Assembly: GCA_039621445.1 (NCBI GenBank) | Contig: CP154955.1 | Span: 6,866,010 to 6,930,009, forward strand | Source: Euglena gracilis | Taxonomy: Eukaryota > Euglenida > Euglenophyceae > Euglenales | DNA length: 64,000 nucleotides | Direction: 5' to 3' | Shown here: piece by piece, positions 18,705 through 32,889 of the stretch | Position numbering within the stretch: the stretch's first letter is position 1 | How the letters are laid out: every line of letters starts with the position of its first letter | Notes under the pieces: model-generated | Seen by the model: only the letters and a program-made list of their open reading frames with translations | What the model was told of the DNA's origin: nothing | The model's database searches: none | Translations under genes and position numbers: made by a program

Positions 18705-21700
18705 TACACACCGGCCCACTCCATGGAGCTCTTTTGCCGGAAATGCATGGGTTTTGTGCCAGAAACAGGGCGCCGGTGGGTCGAAAAACGCTCGTTTTCG
18801 GCTCAAAAACAGTTTTTCTGGGTCCGGGAGGCCAAAAAACATCGTTTCGGGCAGCAAAAATTTTTTCGATTTTTTTCGACTTTTTTGACCCGGTTTTGAC
18901 CCAAAGTCAACGGGTCGGCGGCCCAAAACGGGGCGCTGGCGGGTCGAAAAACGCTCGTTTTCGGCTCAAAAACAGTTTTTCTGGGTCCGGGAGGACAAAA
19001 AAATTGTTTCGGGCAAATTTTTTTTCCATTTTTTCCTGACTTTTTTGACCCGTTTTGACCCAAAGTCCATGGTTGTGCCCAAAACGGGGCGGTGGCGGGT
19101 CGAAAAACGCTCATTTTCGGCTCAAACACAGGCTTTCCGGGTCCGGGAGGCCAAAAAACATCGTTTTGGGGCAAAAAAAAAGTTTTCGCTTTTTTTCGAC
19201 TTTTTTGACCCGGTTTTGACCCAAAGTCATGGGTTGGCGGCCCAAAACGGGGCGCTGGCGGGTCGAACAACGCTCATTTTTGGCTGGAAAACACTTTTTT
19301 CGGGTGCGGGAGGTCAAAAATCATGGTTTTGGGCCAAAAAATTTTTTTCAAGTTTTTTCGACTTTTTGACCCAAAAATGGCTAAGTCCACCGGCCAGTGG
19401 GGCGGGCCCCAGCCAGGGGGGGGGGTCCGGGTCGGAAAAATTTTTTTTCGCTCAAAAACACTTTTTTTGATGTTCTGAAGTGAAAAAAAGTGTTTTTGAG
19501 CAAAAAAAATTTTTTCAAAATTTTGGGTCCCGACCTGCCACCCGACCCCCCCTCGCCCAGCCGCCCTGACGGCGCCCGGTGGGGTCCCCGAACAACCAAA
19601 ACTGGCCCAAAATCGCACAACCAGACCCCGGGAACCCCAAAAAACGGTCAAAACCCCCCCCTAAACGTAATGTTTGACCCCAGTTTGGGTCCCAACTCCC
19701 CGTCTAGCCCGAGATACGGCCAATTTACGGTTTCGGGCCCCGAACGGACCAGAACTGGCAAAATTGGCCCAAAACTCCCAAAACGGCCGTATCTCGGGCT
19801 AGGCGACGAGTTGTCCCAAATCGCGCATACCGATCGATAGGGCGTTCCAAGGTCGTCAAATAAGGTCGCCATCACTTTTCCTCAACTCCGCAGCGTTTTC
19901 GAGATATTTTGAAATTTTCGATTTTTGGACCCCGAGCCCGGCGGCCCTGACGGCGCCCGTTGGGTCCCCGAATACCCAAAACTGGCCCAAAATGGCACAA
20001 CCAGACCCCGGGAACCCCAAAAAACGGTCAAAACCCCCCCCTAAACCTAATGATTGACCCCCTGGTTTGGGTTCCAACTCCTCGTCTAGCCCGAGATACG
20101 GCCAATTTACGGTTTCGGGCCCCGAACAGGCCCGACACGGCCAAAACTGGCCAAACTGGCCCAAAACCCCAAAACGGCCGTATCTCGGGCTAGGCGAGGA
20201 GTTGGCCCAAATCGCGCATACCAATCGATCGGGCGTCCCAAAGTTGAGGAAGGACGTCCTCTTCACTTTTTTGCAACTCCGCAGCGTTTTCGAGATATTT
20301 TGAATTTTTCGATTTTTTGACCCCAAAACGACCCTGCAATTTCCCCGGAAAAAAAAACGGTAGACAACTTTTTTGCTCGGGCCATATCTCCGGACTGGCG
20401 GGGAGTTACGGGTAACCGAAGGGCTCTGGAGAAACTAGGGAACCTCTCCTAACCTATAGGCTATTCACTTTGGGGGCCCGGAAATCCAATCACATCGATA
20501 ATCCTCGGGTGGCTGGACCTACCCAGGGGGGGGGGGGCGGGGGGGGGGGGGGCGGGGGGGGGGGGGGGGGGGGGGGGGGGCGACCCCCCCGTCGCCGGGG
20601 TGGTAAGCTTCGCTCTTACTCTAAAGAGATAAGAGCTCAGCGACCAGGGTGTGACGTAGAGCTGAGCTCTTTGGGGGACCATTCCGGCCCGGCCTGCGAA
20701 AAACGCTCATTTTCAGCTCAAAAACATGTTTTCCGGGTCCAGGAGGCCAAAAAACATGGTTTTGGGCGAAAAAAATTTTTTCGATTTTTTTTCGCTTTTT
20801 TGACCCGGTTTTTGACCCAAAATCAATGGGTTGGCGGCACAAAAAGGGGCCCTGGCGGGTCGAAAAAAACGCTCATTTTTTTTCGCTACAAAAACAACTT
20901 TTTTTTCTTTTTCTTTCTTTTTTTTTCTTTGTTTTCTTTTTTTTTTTTCTTTTGTTTCGGGTTCCTTTCGTGAGGCCAAAACACAAGGTTTTTGGATAAA
21001 AAATTTTTTTCGATGTTTTTCTTTTTCCTTCCGCATTCGACTTTTTGTGACCCAGTTTTAACTCCAAAGTCAATGGGTTGGCGATCCAAAACGGGGCGCT
21101 GGCGGGTCGAAAAACGCTCATTTTCAGCTCAAAAACAGTTTTTCCGGGTCCGGGAGGCCCAAAAACATGGTTTTGGGCGAAAAAAAAATTTTTCGATTTT
21201 TTTCGACTTTTTGGCCCGAAAACGGCTAAGTCGGACAGTGGGAAAAGTGCGCAAAACGGCCATTTGGACCGAAAAACGGCCGTATCTCGGGCTAGGCGGG
21301 GAGTTGGCCCAAACTGCGAATACCGGTGGATAGGGCGTCCCAAAGTTGTGGAAGGAGGTACTCTTTAGTTTTTCTCACCTCCCCGCCTTTTTCGAGATAT
21401 TTTTAAATTTTCGATTTTTGGCCCCAAAAATGACCCCCTGTTGACGATCGAAAAAACTTTTTTTGGAAAAAAAACGGTAGACAACTTTTTTGCTCGGGCC
21501 AGATCTCCGGCCTGGCGCGGAGTTGCGGGCAACCTAAGGGCTCTGGACAAACTAGGGACCGTCTCCTAACCTATAGGCTATTAACCTTTCGGGTCCCGAA
21601 ATCAGGTCACATCGATAATCCTCGGGTGGCTGGACCTACCCAGGGGGGGGGGGGGCGGGGGGGGGGGGGCGGGGGGGGCGGGGGGGCGGGGTGGGGGGGG

Positions 21701-24700
21701 GGGGCGGGGGGGGTCCGACCCCCTGTCGCCGGGGTGGTAAGCTTCGCTCTTCTCTAAAGAGATAAGAGCTCCTCGACCCCCCCCATATACCATTTGTCCC
21801 ACCGATCCGAGGCCCGACCGGACAATAAGCGGGGGACAATAAGGGGGTACCAAAGGAATTTCATTGGCCGAGCCAAAAAAACCCCCCGTCGGCCGGGGCC
21901 GAGGGACAATAAGGGGGGGGGGACAATAAGGGGGAAGGGTGGTAAGACCCCCCCATGTAAGACCCCCCCCCCTTGGCCGGCCCGACGGCCTTGGCCGGAC
22001 CGACCCCCCCCCATATAAACCAGGTTTTGAATAGTGCTTAGCTCTTGATAAGCGCGCACCCACCCCTTCCTTTACCCCTACATACATACCGGCCCACTCC
22101 ATGGAGCTCTTTGCCGGAAATGCATGGGTTGTTGTGCCAGAAAACAGGGCGCCGGTGGGTCGAAAAACGCTCGTTTTCGGCTCAAAAACAGTTTTTCTGG
22201 GTCCGGGAGGCCAAAAAACATCGTTTCGGGCAGCAAAAATTTTTTCGATTTTTTTCGACTTTTTTGACCCGGTTTTGACCCAAAGTCAATGGGTCGGCGG
22301 CCCAAAACGGGGCGCGGGCGGGTCGAAAAACGCTCGTTTTCGGCTCAAAAACAGTTTTTCTGGGTCCGGGAGGCCAAAAAACATCATTTCGAAAAAAAAA
22401 AAAATTTCGATTTTTTTCGACTTTTTTGACCCGGTTTTATCCAAAGTCAATGGGTCGGCGGCCCAAAACGGGGCGCTGGCGGGTCGAAAAACGCTCGTTT
22501 CCGGCTCAAAAACGTTTTTTTTTTTTCCGGGTCCTCCCGGGAGGCCAAAAAAACATCGTTTTGGGCAAAAAAATTTTTTCGATTTTTTTCGACTTTTTTG
22601 ACCCGGTTTTGACCCAAAGTCAATGGGTCGGCGGCCCAAAACGGGGCGCTGGCGGGTCGAAAAACGCTCGTTTTCGGCTCAAAAACAGTTTTTTTTTTTT
22701 TTCAAAAACATCATTTCAGGCAAAAAAAATTTTTTTTTTCGATTTTTTTCGACTTTTTTTGACCCGGTTTTGACCCAAAGTCAATGGGTCGGCGGCCCAA
22801 AACGGGGCGCTGGCGAGTCGAAAAAACGCTCGTTTTCGGCTCAAAAACAGTTTTTTTTCTGGGTCCGGGAGGCCAAAAAACATCATTTCGGGCAAAAAAA
22901 ATTTTTTTCGATTTTTTTCGACTTTTTTGACCCGGTTTTGACCCAAAGTCAATGGGTCGGCGGCCCAAAACGGGGCGCTGGCGGGTCGAAAAACGCTCGT
23001 TTTCGGCTCAAAAACAGTTTTTCTGGGTCCGGGAGGCCAAAAAACATCATTTCGGGCAAAAAAATTTTTTCGATTTTTTTCGACTTTTTTGACCCGGTTT
23101 TGACCCAAAGTCAATGGGTCGGCGGCCCAAAACGGGGCGCTGGCGGGTCGAAAAACGCTCGTTTTCGGCTCAAAAACAGTTTTTCTGGGTCCGGGAGGCC
23201 AAAAACATCATTTCGGGCAAAAAAAAAATTTTTTTCGATTTTTTTTCGAGTTTTTTGGCCGAAAACGGCTAACAGTGGGGTCAAAATGGCCAAAAATGGC
23301 CCAAATTGGCCAAAAAACGCCCGTATCTCGGGCTGGGCGGGGAGTTGCGGGGAAACCAAAATCCCAGTAGATAGAGCGTTCCAAGGGCTTCAATTTAGGT
23401 CTCCGGACATTTCCTTTGATTTTGCATCGTTTTCGAGAAATTTTGAAAACATCGATTTTTTGACCCCCAACCCCCCGAAAACGGCTAAGTCGAACAGAGG
23501 GAAAAGTGTACAAAACGGCCATCTACGCCGAAAACGGCCGTATCTCGGGCTGGGCGGGGAGTTGCGGGGAAATCAAAATACCGGTGGATGGGGCGTTCCA
23601 AGGGCTTCAAATTAGGTCTCCGGACATTTCCTTTGATTTGGCTTCATTTTGGAGATATTTTGAAAATTGACATTTTTTTGGCCGAAATGGCAGAGTCCAA
23701 AGGGGGGGGGGGGGCTTATCCAGGGGGGGCGGGTAAATCCTACCCAGTTTGGACCCCTTCGCGCGTGAATAACTCGGGCCTGGCGGGGAGTTGGGGGTCA
23801 AACCCAGGTGATTCGGAAACTAGGAATCCAGTCGCGCGCAACTGGAAAAACAAACTCCGTTAACCGGGCTGGGGTCATGGTGATAATCCGCGGTTTTCAC
23901 GGTCTACCCAGAGGGGGGGGGGGGGGGGCCGGGGGAGGGGGGGGGGTCCGACCCCCCACTTTTCCTGGTGGTAAGCTTCGCTCTTACTCTAAAGAGATAA
24001 GAGCTCAGCGACCCCTCCATACACACCGGCCCACTCCATGGAGCTCTTTTGCCGGAAATGCATGGGTTTTGTGCCAGAAACAGGGCGCCGGTGGGTCGAA
24101 AAACGCTCGTTTTCGGCTCAAAAACAGTTTCTCTGGGTCCGGGAGGCCAAAAAACATCGTTTCGGGCAAAAAAAATTTTTTCGATTTTTTTCGACTTTTT
24201 TGACCCGGTTTTGACCCAAAGTCAACGGGTCGGCGGCCCAAAACGGGGCGCGGGCGGGTCGAAAAACGCTCGTTTTCGGCTCAAAAACAGTTTTTTTTTC
24301 TGGGTCCGGGAGGCCAAAAACATCATTTCGGGCAAAAAAAATTTTTCGATTTTTTTCGACTTTTTTGACCCGGTTTTGACCCAAAGTCAATGGGTCGGCG
24401 GCCCAAAACGGGGCGCTGGCGGTCGAAAAACGCTCGTTTTCGGCTCAAAAATAGTTTTTCTGGGTCCGGGAGGCCAAAAAACATCATTTCGGGCAAAAAA
24501 AATTTTTTGTTTTTTTTGGATTTTTTTTTTTTTCGACTTTTTGACACGTTTTGACCCACAAAGTCCAGGGTCGGCGGGGGTCGGGGGGCGGCGCCAACAC
24601 TGGGCCGCTGGCGGATCGAAAAACGCGTTTTTTTGAGCGTCGGGAGCCAAAACATCATTTCGGGCAAAAAAATTTTTTTCGATTTTTTTCGACTTTTTTG

Positions 24701-27700
24701 ACCCGGTTTTGACCCAAAGTCAATGGGTCGGCGGCCCAAAACGGGGCGCTGGCGGTCGAAAACGCTCGTTTTCGGCTCAGGGCTTCAAATTAGGTCTCCG
24801 GACATTTCCTTTGATTTGGCTTCATTTTGGAGATATTTTGAAAATTGACATTTTTTGGCCGAAATGGCAGAGTCCAAAGGGGGTGGGGGGGGCTTATCCA
24901 GGGGGGCGGGTAAATCCTACCCAGTTTGGACCCCTTCGCGCGCGTGAATAACTCGGGCCTGCGGGGAATTTGGGGGTCAAACCCAGGTGATTCGGAAACT
25001 AGGAATCCAGTCGCTCGCAACTGGAAAAAAAAATTCCGGGAACCGGGCTGGGGTCATGGTGATAATCCGCGGTTTTCACGGTCTACCCAGAGGGGGGGGG
25101 GGCGTGGGAGGGGGGGGGGTCCGACCCCCCACTTTTCCCTGGTGGTAAGCTTCGCTCTTACTCTAAAGAGATAAGAGCTCAGCGACCCCTCCATACACAC
25201 CGGCCCACTCCATGGAGCTCTTTTGCCGGAAATGCATGGGTTTTGTGCCAGAAACAGGGCGCCGGTGGGTCAAAAAACGCTCGTTTTCGGCTCAAAAACA
25301 GTTTTTCTGGGTCCGGGAGGCCAAAAAACATCGTTTCGGGCAGCAAAAATTTTTTCGATTTTTTTCGACTTTTTTGACCCGGTTTTGACCCAAAGTCAAC
25401 GGGTCGGCGGCCCAAAACGGGGCGCGGGCGGGTCGAAAAACGCTCGTTTTCGGCTCAAAAACAGTTTTTCTGGGTCCGGGAGGCCAAAAAACATCATTTC
25501 GGGCAAAAAAATTTTTTCGATTTTTTTCGACTTTTTTGACCCGGTTTTGACCCAAAGTCAATGGGTTGGCGGCCCAAAACGGGGCGCTGGCGGGTCGAAA
25601 AACGCTCGTTTTTTCGGCTCAAAAACAGTTTTTCTGGGTCCGGGAGGCCAAAAAACATCATTTCGAAAAAAAAAATTTTTTTCGATTTTTTTCGACTTTT
25701 TTGACACGGCTTTGACACGAAGTCCACGGGTCGTCGGCCAAAAACGGGGCGCTGGCGATACGAAAAACGCTCGTTTTTTCGGCTCAAAAACAGTTTTTTT
25801 TTCGATGGGTCCGGGAGGGCAAAAAAAAATCATTTTTCGGGCCAAAAAAATTTTTTTTTTCGATTTTTTTTTATTTTTTTCGATTTTTGCCCCCGGTTTT
25901 TGACCCAAAGTAATGGGCTCTGGAGGCGGCCCAAAAACGGGGAGTTGCGGGGGAAAAACTCTCGAAACTCACAAAACAATAAGTTTGTCCCTGGGTCCGG
26001 GAGTAATAGCAGCGTTCGGGTCAAAAAAATTTTTTTCGATTTTTTTCAATTTCGAGGTCTCTACGGACATTTCCTTTGATTGGCATCGTGTTCGAGAAAT
26101 TTTGAAACCATCGATTTCCTCCCCAACCCCGAAACCGGGCTAGTCAACCAGAGGTCAAAAGGTACAAAACGGCCATCTACGCCGAAAACGGCCTTTATCC
26201 GGGCTCTGGGCGGGGACGTTGGGGAAAGCAAAATTACCGGTCGTTTGTAAAGGGCCGTTCAAATTAGGGTCTATAAAACAGTTTCCTTTCCCTTGGTTTT
26301 TCATGTGCGAGATATAGATATTTGAAAACGTGACCTTTTTTGCCCCGAAATGGCCCAGAGTCCAAGGGGGGGGGGGCTTGCGGTATACAGGGGGGCGGGT
26401 TTAAGGGTAAGGTAATCTTACCAGTTGGAACCCCTGCGCGCGTGAATAACTCGGGGCATGGCGGGGGTTTGGGGTACCACAGGTGAGCGGAGAAACTAGA
26501 ATCCAGTCGCTCGCAAACTGGAAAAAAAAATTCCGGGAAAAACGGGCGGGGTGATAATCCGCGGTTTTCACGGTCTACCCAGAGGGGGGGGGGGGCCGGG
26601 GGAGGGGGGGGGGGTCCGACCCCCCACTTTTCCCTGGTGGTAAGCTTCGCTCTTACTCTAAAGAGATAAGAGCTCAGCGACCCCTCCATACACACCGGCC
26701 CACTCCATGGAGCTCTTTTGCCGGAAATGCATGGGTTTTGTGCCAGAAACAGGGCGCCGGTGGGTCGAAAAACGCTCGTTTTCGGCTCAAAAACAGTTTT
26801 TCTGGGTCCGGGAGGCCAAAAAACATCGTTTCGGGCAAAAAATTTTTTTCGATTTTTTTCGACTTTTTTGACCCGGTTTTGACCCAAAGTCAACGGGTCG
26901 GCGGCCCAAAACGGGGCGCGGGCGGGTCGAAAAACGCTCGTTTTCGGCTCAAAAACAGTTTTTCTGGGTCCGGGAGGCCAAAAAACATCATTTCGGGCAA
27001 AAAAATTTTTTTCGATTTTTTTCGACTTTTTTGACCCGGTTTTGACCCAAAGTCAATGGGTCGGCGGCCCAAAACGGGGCGCTGGCGGGTCGAAAAACGC
27101 TCGTTTTCGGCTCAAAAACAGTTTTTCTGGGTCCGGGAGGCCAAAAAACATCATTTCGGGCAAAAAAAATTTTTTCGATTTTTTTCGACTTTTTTGACCC
27201 GATTTTGACCCAAAGTCAATGGGTCGGCGGCCCAAAACGGGGCGCTGGCGGGTCGAAAAACGCTCGTTTTCGGCTCAAAAACAGTTTTTCTGGGTCCGGG
27301 AGGCCAAAAAACATCATTTTTTTTTTTTTTGTTTTTTTTTTTTTTTTAAGTCAATAGGTCGGCGGCCCAAAACGGGGCGCTGGCGGGTCGAAAAACGCTC
27401 GTTTTCGGCTCAAAAACAGTTTTTCTGGGTCCGGGAGGCCAAAAAAAATCATTTCGGGCAAAAAAAATGTATTCGATTTTTTTCGAGTTGTTTGTCCGAA
27501 AACGGCTAAGTCGACAGTGGAAAAGTGTACAAAATGGCCAAAAAAGGCCCAATTGGCCAAAAAACGCCCGTATCTCGGGCTGGGCGGGAGTTGCGGGGAA
27601 ACCAAAATCCCAGTAGATAGAGCGTTCCAAGGGCTTTTTTTAGGTCTCCGGACATTTCCTTTGATTTTGCATCGTTTTCGAGAAATTTTGAAAACATCGA

Positions 27701-30560
27701 TTTTTTTGACCCCAACCCCCCGAAAACGGCTAAGTCGAACAGAGGGAAAAGTGTACAAAACGGCCATCTACGCCGAAAACGGCCGTATCTCGGGCTGGGC
27801 GGGGAGTTGCGGGGAAATCAAAATACCGGTGGATGGGGCGTTCCAAGGGCTTCAAATTAGGTCTCCGGACATTTCCTTTGATTTGGCTTCATTTTGGAGA
27901 TATTTTGAAAATTGACATTTTTTGGCCGAAATGGCAGAGTCCAAAGGGGGGGGGGGGGGGGGGCTTTATCGGGGTGGGGGGGCGGGGGGGGGGTCAGGGC
28001 GGGGAAAGTCGGGGGGGGGGCGCGGCGGGGTTTTCATAGGGGGGGGGGGGGAGGGATTTTTTTCCGCTTTTTCGGCAAGGGGGGGGGGGCAGGGGGGGGG
28101 GCGGGCCTACCCAGACCCCTTCGCCGTGAAAACCTGGCGAGTTGGGGTCAAACCAGATCGGCTAGGAATCCAGTCGCTCGCAACTGGAAAAAAAATTCCG
28201 GGAACCGGGCTGGGGTCATGGTGATAATCCGCGGTTTTCACGGTCTACCCAGATTTTCGACCCCCCACTTTTCCCTGGTGGTAAGCTTCGCTCTTACTCT
28301 AAAGAGATAAGAGCTCAGCGACCCCCCCATACACACCGGCCCACTCCATGGCTTTTGCCGGAAATGCATGGGTGCCAGAAACGGCGCCGGTGGGTCGAAA
28401 AACGCTCGTTTTCGGCTCAAAAACAGTTTTTCTGGGTCCGGGAGGCCAAAAAACATCGTTTCGGGCAGCAAAAATTTTTTCGATTTTTTTCGACTTTTTT
28501 GACCCGGTTTTGACCCAAAGTCAACGGGTCGGCGGCCCAAAACGGGGCGCGGGCGGGTCGAAAAACGCTCGTTTTCGGCTCAAAAACAGTTTTTCTGGGT
28601 CCAGGAGGCCAAAAAACATCATTTCGGGCAAAAAAATTTTTTCGATTTTTTTCGACTTTTTTGACCCGGTTTTGACCCAAAGTCAATGGGTCGGCGGCCC
28701 AAAACGGGGCGCTGGCGGGTCGAAAAACGCTCGTTTTCGGCTCAAAAACAGTTTTTCTGGGTCCGGGAGGCCAAAAAACATCATTTCGGGCAAAAAAAAT
28801 TTTTTCGATTTTTTTCGACTTTTTTGACCCGGTTTTGACCCAAAGTCAATGGGTCGGCGGCCCAAAACGGGGCGCTGGCGGGTCGAAAAACGCTCGTTTT
28901 CGGCTCAAAAACAGTTTTTCTGGGTCCGGGAGGCCAAAAAACATCATTTCGGGCAAAAATTTTTTTTTCGATTTTTTTCGACTTTTTTGACCCGGTTTTG
29001 ACCCAAAGTCAATGGGTCGGCGGCCCAAAACGGGGCGCTGGCGGGTCGAAAAACGCTCGTTTTCGGCTCAAAAACAGTTTTTCTGGGTCCGGGAGGCCAA
29101 AAAACATCATTTCGGGCAAAAAATTTTTTTCGATTTTTTTCGACTTTTTTTGACCCGGTTTTGACCCAAAGTCAATGGGTCGGCGGCCCAAAACGGGGCG
29201 CTGGCGGGTCGAAAAACGCTCGTTTTCGGCTCAAAAACAGTTTTTCTGGGTCCGGGAGGCCAAAAAACATCATTTCGGGCAAAAAAAATTTCGATTTTTT
29301 TCGACTTTTTTGACCCGGTTTTGACCCAAAGTCAATGGGTCGGCGGCCCAAAACGGGGCGCTGGCGGGTCGAAAAACGCTCGTTTTCGGCTCAAAAACAG
29401 TTTTTCTGGGTCCGGGAGGCCAAAAAACATCATTTCGGGCAAAAAAATTTTTTTCGATTTTTTTCGACTTTTTTGACCCGATTTTGACCCAAAGTCAATG
29501 GGTCGGCGGCCCAAAACGGGGCGCTGGCGGATCGAAAAACGCTCGTTTTCGGCTCAAAAACAGTTTTTCTGGATCCGGGAGGCCAAAAAACATCATTTCG
29601 GGCAAAAAAAATTTTTTTTCGATTTTTTTCGACTTTTTTGACCCGGTTTTGACCCAAAGTCAATGGGTCGGCGGCCCAAAACGGGGCGCTGGCGGATCGA
29701 AAAACGCTCGTTTTCGGCTCAAAAACAGTTTTTCTGGGTCCGGGAGGCCAAAAAACATCATTTCGGGCAAAAAAATTTTTTTCGATTTTTTTCGGGTTTT
29801 TTGGCCGAAAACGGCTAAGTCGAACAGTGGAAAAAGTGTACAAAATGGCCAAAATGGCCCAAATTGGCCAAAAAACGCCCGTATCTCGGGCTGGGCGGGG
29901 AGTTGCGGGGAAACCAAAATCCCAGTAGATAGAGCGTTCCAAGGGCTTCAATTTAGGTCTCCGGACATTTCCTTTGATTTTGCATCGTTTTCGAGAAATT
30001 TTGAAAACATCGATTTTTTGACCCCCAACCCCCCGAAAACGGCTAAGTCGAACAGAGGGAAAAGTGTACAAAACGGCCATCTACGCCGAAAACGGCCGTA
30101 TCTCGGGCTGGGCGGGGAGTTGCGGGGAAATCAAAATACCGGTGGATGGGGCGTTCCAAGGGCTTCAAATTAGGTCTCCGGACATTTCCTTTGATTTGGC
30201 TTCATTTTGGAGATATTTTGAAAATTGACACTTTTTTGGCCGAAATGGCAGAGTCCAAAGGGGGGGGGGCTCATCCAGGGGGGGCGGGTAAATCCTACCC
30301 AGTTTGGACCCCTTCGCGCGTGAATAACTCGGGCCTGGCGGGGAGTTGGGGGTCAAACCCAGGTGATTCGGAAACTAGGAATCCAGTCGCTCGCAACTGG
30401 AAAAAAAAATTCCGGGAACCGGGCTGGGGTCATGGTGATAATCCGCGGTTTTCACGGTCTACCCAGAGGGGGGGGGGGCCGGGGGAGGGGGGGGGTCCGA
30501 CCCCCCACTTTTCCCTGGTGGTAAGCTTCGCTCTTACTCTAAAGAGATAAGAGCTCAGCG
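18705..30560. repeat. 163-bp satellite in a higher-order repeat array
   Basis: The unit runs from GGGTCGGCGGCCCAAAACGG through CGCTCGTTTTCGGCTC, CTGGGTCCGGGAGGCC and TTTTTTCGACTTTTTTGACC. Spacing between 28688, 28851 and later units is 163 bp. Blocks of units open with CCATACACACCGGCCCACTC (about 18705, 22080, 24007, 25187, 26687, 28325). They close with a module containing CGTATCTCGGGCTGGGCGG, then GTGATAATCCGCGGTTTTCA, a G-run, and a small hairpin (GCTCTTACTCTAAAGAG with TAAGAGC). Blocks vary from about 1.2 to 2.2 kb. Because 163 is not a multiple of three, the ORFs shift frame every unit and are not genes. Confidence 0.92.
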
Positions 30561-31270
30561 ACCCCCCCCCATATAAGACCCCCCCCCTGGGATTTTGGCT
30601 CCCGAGGGGGGGGTCTTATATGGGGGGACATGGTATTTTGTGTTTTTTTTCCGGGGTCAAAAAAATGGATGTTTCCAAAATATCTCATAAATGAAGCAAA
30701 ATCAAAGGAAATGTTCGACGACCTGAATTGAAGCCCTTGGAACGCCCTATCTAACAGTGTTCGACATAACTCCACGGCCAGCCCGAGTTATGGCTAGCCT
30801 CCTTTCGCTCCAAATCTGTAACGTTTTAGTCTGTTTCGATTTAAACGTCTTTGGGCCATTTCGGGGTAAAAAAATTGAAAATTTCAAACTGTCTCCAAAA
30901 TGGTGGCCAATCAAAGGAAATTACTGGGAACCTAAACTCCAGGGACCCTTGGCACCTCAGATAGGCCCCTGCGCCTGGCCCCTGGCATGGCCCATTTTGT
31001 ACCCTTTTTTTGGGTCGTTTCGGGGTCAAAAAATCGAAAATTCTCCAAAATGGTGAGGAATCAAAGGAAATCACCAGGGACCTAAGACAAAGCTGGGACC
31101 CTCTATCGCCCTGTATAGGCTGCCAGGGCCAGGTGGACGCCTGGCCTCAAATTCAGCCCGTTTTGGCCGTTTTCGGTGCCACTTTTGGGTCAAACGTAAA
31201 GAGCTCAGCACTACACAAATCCTGGTCACATAATAATGCACATGCAATGCAGATGTAGAAATGAATTCTA
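30561..31270. repeat. Diverged satellite-boundary modules
   Basis: Three decayed relatives of the AATCAAAGGAAA module lie at about 30.65-30.75, 30.85-30.93 and 31.03-31.08 kb, in both orientations. No gene is supported. Confidence 0.55.
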
Positions 31271-31975
31271 ACGATTCATATAATGTTTGGATACCCGTCA
31301 TGTTCAAATCCCCCCTTCACCGCGAGGGCCCTCCCACCGCCTGAGAGCCCCTCGGCAGAATCCACCCCGTGCAGTACCCCGTGCGGGACGTCCTCCCGCG
31401 CCGCCTCGCCGGCCGACTTCGACGCCACGTCTGGCTCAATGGCCACAACGGCACATCTCCGAGATGGCTACAACAGCACCTGCACGCTGGCCTCTGTTAT
31501 TTCTCTGTTTTTTTTTGTGCTATCGATGGGCGACCCACAAAATCCTTCAAAATGATTTCCTCCTTGTTTTCCGTGAGGATGATGCAGATTTGGATGCTCT
31601 CCAACTTCGGTCATTTTTTCCCGAATCTTCTGATAGTTTCCTCGATCCTCTTGTTGTTTCGTTTTCTAAAATGTGCTGTGTCCCTGTGCGCTATCCCCTT
31701 TTGATTACAGCACACCAGGTTTCAACGATCCGCCAACCGATCCTCGTGTGTTTGGTGGAGGCAGGAGGGTATCTTGAGATGTTAATCCTATCATGTCCCA
31801 TGCATAATACTTGATAAGAATGCACCCGAAGAATGGTGTGAATCATGTTAAACGCTGGAACTTTGCATCTCATCATATTCATTAGCTGGCACATGCATGC
31901 TCCGGCCACGTCAGGCCAGGGCAAATCCTTTTGGGTGGTGTGCATTAAGGTATGTGAAACCTCCACTGGTGTCCA
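31271..31975. other. Non-repetitive stretch with a weak open frame
   Basis: Base composition changes from homopolymer-rich to mixed. A plus frame from about 31287 to 31814 ends in TGA. It has a proline/arginine-rich start and then DADLDALQLRSFFPESSDSF. I do not recognise it and the start is uncertain. It could be an exon. Confidence 0.3.
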
Positions 31976-32889
31976 CTTAGGCGGCCTAATTCGCACTTAA
32001 CAGGGGGGGGGGGTAAATTGATATCCGCAATTTTTCCGCAATTTCCGCAATTTTCCGCAATTTCCGCAATTTTCCGCAAATTTTCCGCAATTTCCGCAAC
32101 TTTTCCGCAATTTTTCACCATTTTTTGAAGAATTTTTTCCCCACCACCGAAGATGGAAGATGCAATGAGTTCAAGCCATTCTTCAAATGGATCAACAGGT
32201 GTGCTATTGTGTTTTGTTGTCCCCCCCCAGTTTACCAATTTTTCTCACAGGTGCACCACTGGTCACAGGATTGGGTGCGTCCCACCTGTGCAAAGAACAT
32301 CAAGCGTGTTGATTTGTGCTCGCCTGCATCGACGTGGGTGTTGCGGTGTTCTGAACCTCACAATTGAAAATTTTCTAAGTCCCCTCAAGCAGAAATGTGT
32401 GTACCCGATATCAATTTTTCCGCAATTTTTCCGCAATTTTTCCGCAATTTTTCCGCAATTTTTCCGCAATTTTTCCGAAGGCCTCCGATATCAATCCCCC
32501 CCCCCTGCACTTAAGCTTTTTTATTTTTATTTGCGCACTTGCGCAAATTTACAAATTTTTTGAATCTTCTTTGATTCAGCTGTATGGCCCTGGGGTTTTG
32601 AAAACACGTGAGGAGGAGGTGCCGGGGGGTGTGGGTGTGGTGTGACCAAGCCGGCGGGAAGGACGGGGTGGGAAGGAAAGTGCGGGGTGTTTGGCAAGGG
32701 AAGCGCAGGGGGGAAGAAATAGGGGTCTGCAGGGAATGAAGGGAATGCAGGGGACAGATGTCTCCCACCCGGCTTATACCCGGGATCCGCATAACCAGTT
32801 GTGTGGCAAAGAACCCAGCAGAAGAAGCCCAACACTGGAAGGACAAAATTGTGTTTATTTGCGCAAATGTGCGCACCAACATATTTATG

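Noticed and set aside
18780-18815. Similarity of TCGTTTTCGGCTCAAAAA to the dinoflagellate spliced leader
   Set aside because: Only a short, imperfect resemblance, and it recurs in every satellite unit. There is no donor site or leader-gene context.
18705-30560. Dozens of 60-330 aa ORFs such as MGRRPIDFGSKPGQKSRKKS
   Set aside because: The satellite period (163 bp) is not divisible by three, so the frame changes each unit. The same peptide appears repeatedly only because the DNA repeats.
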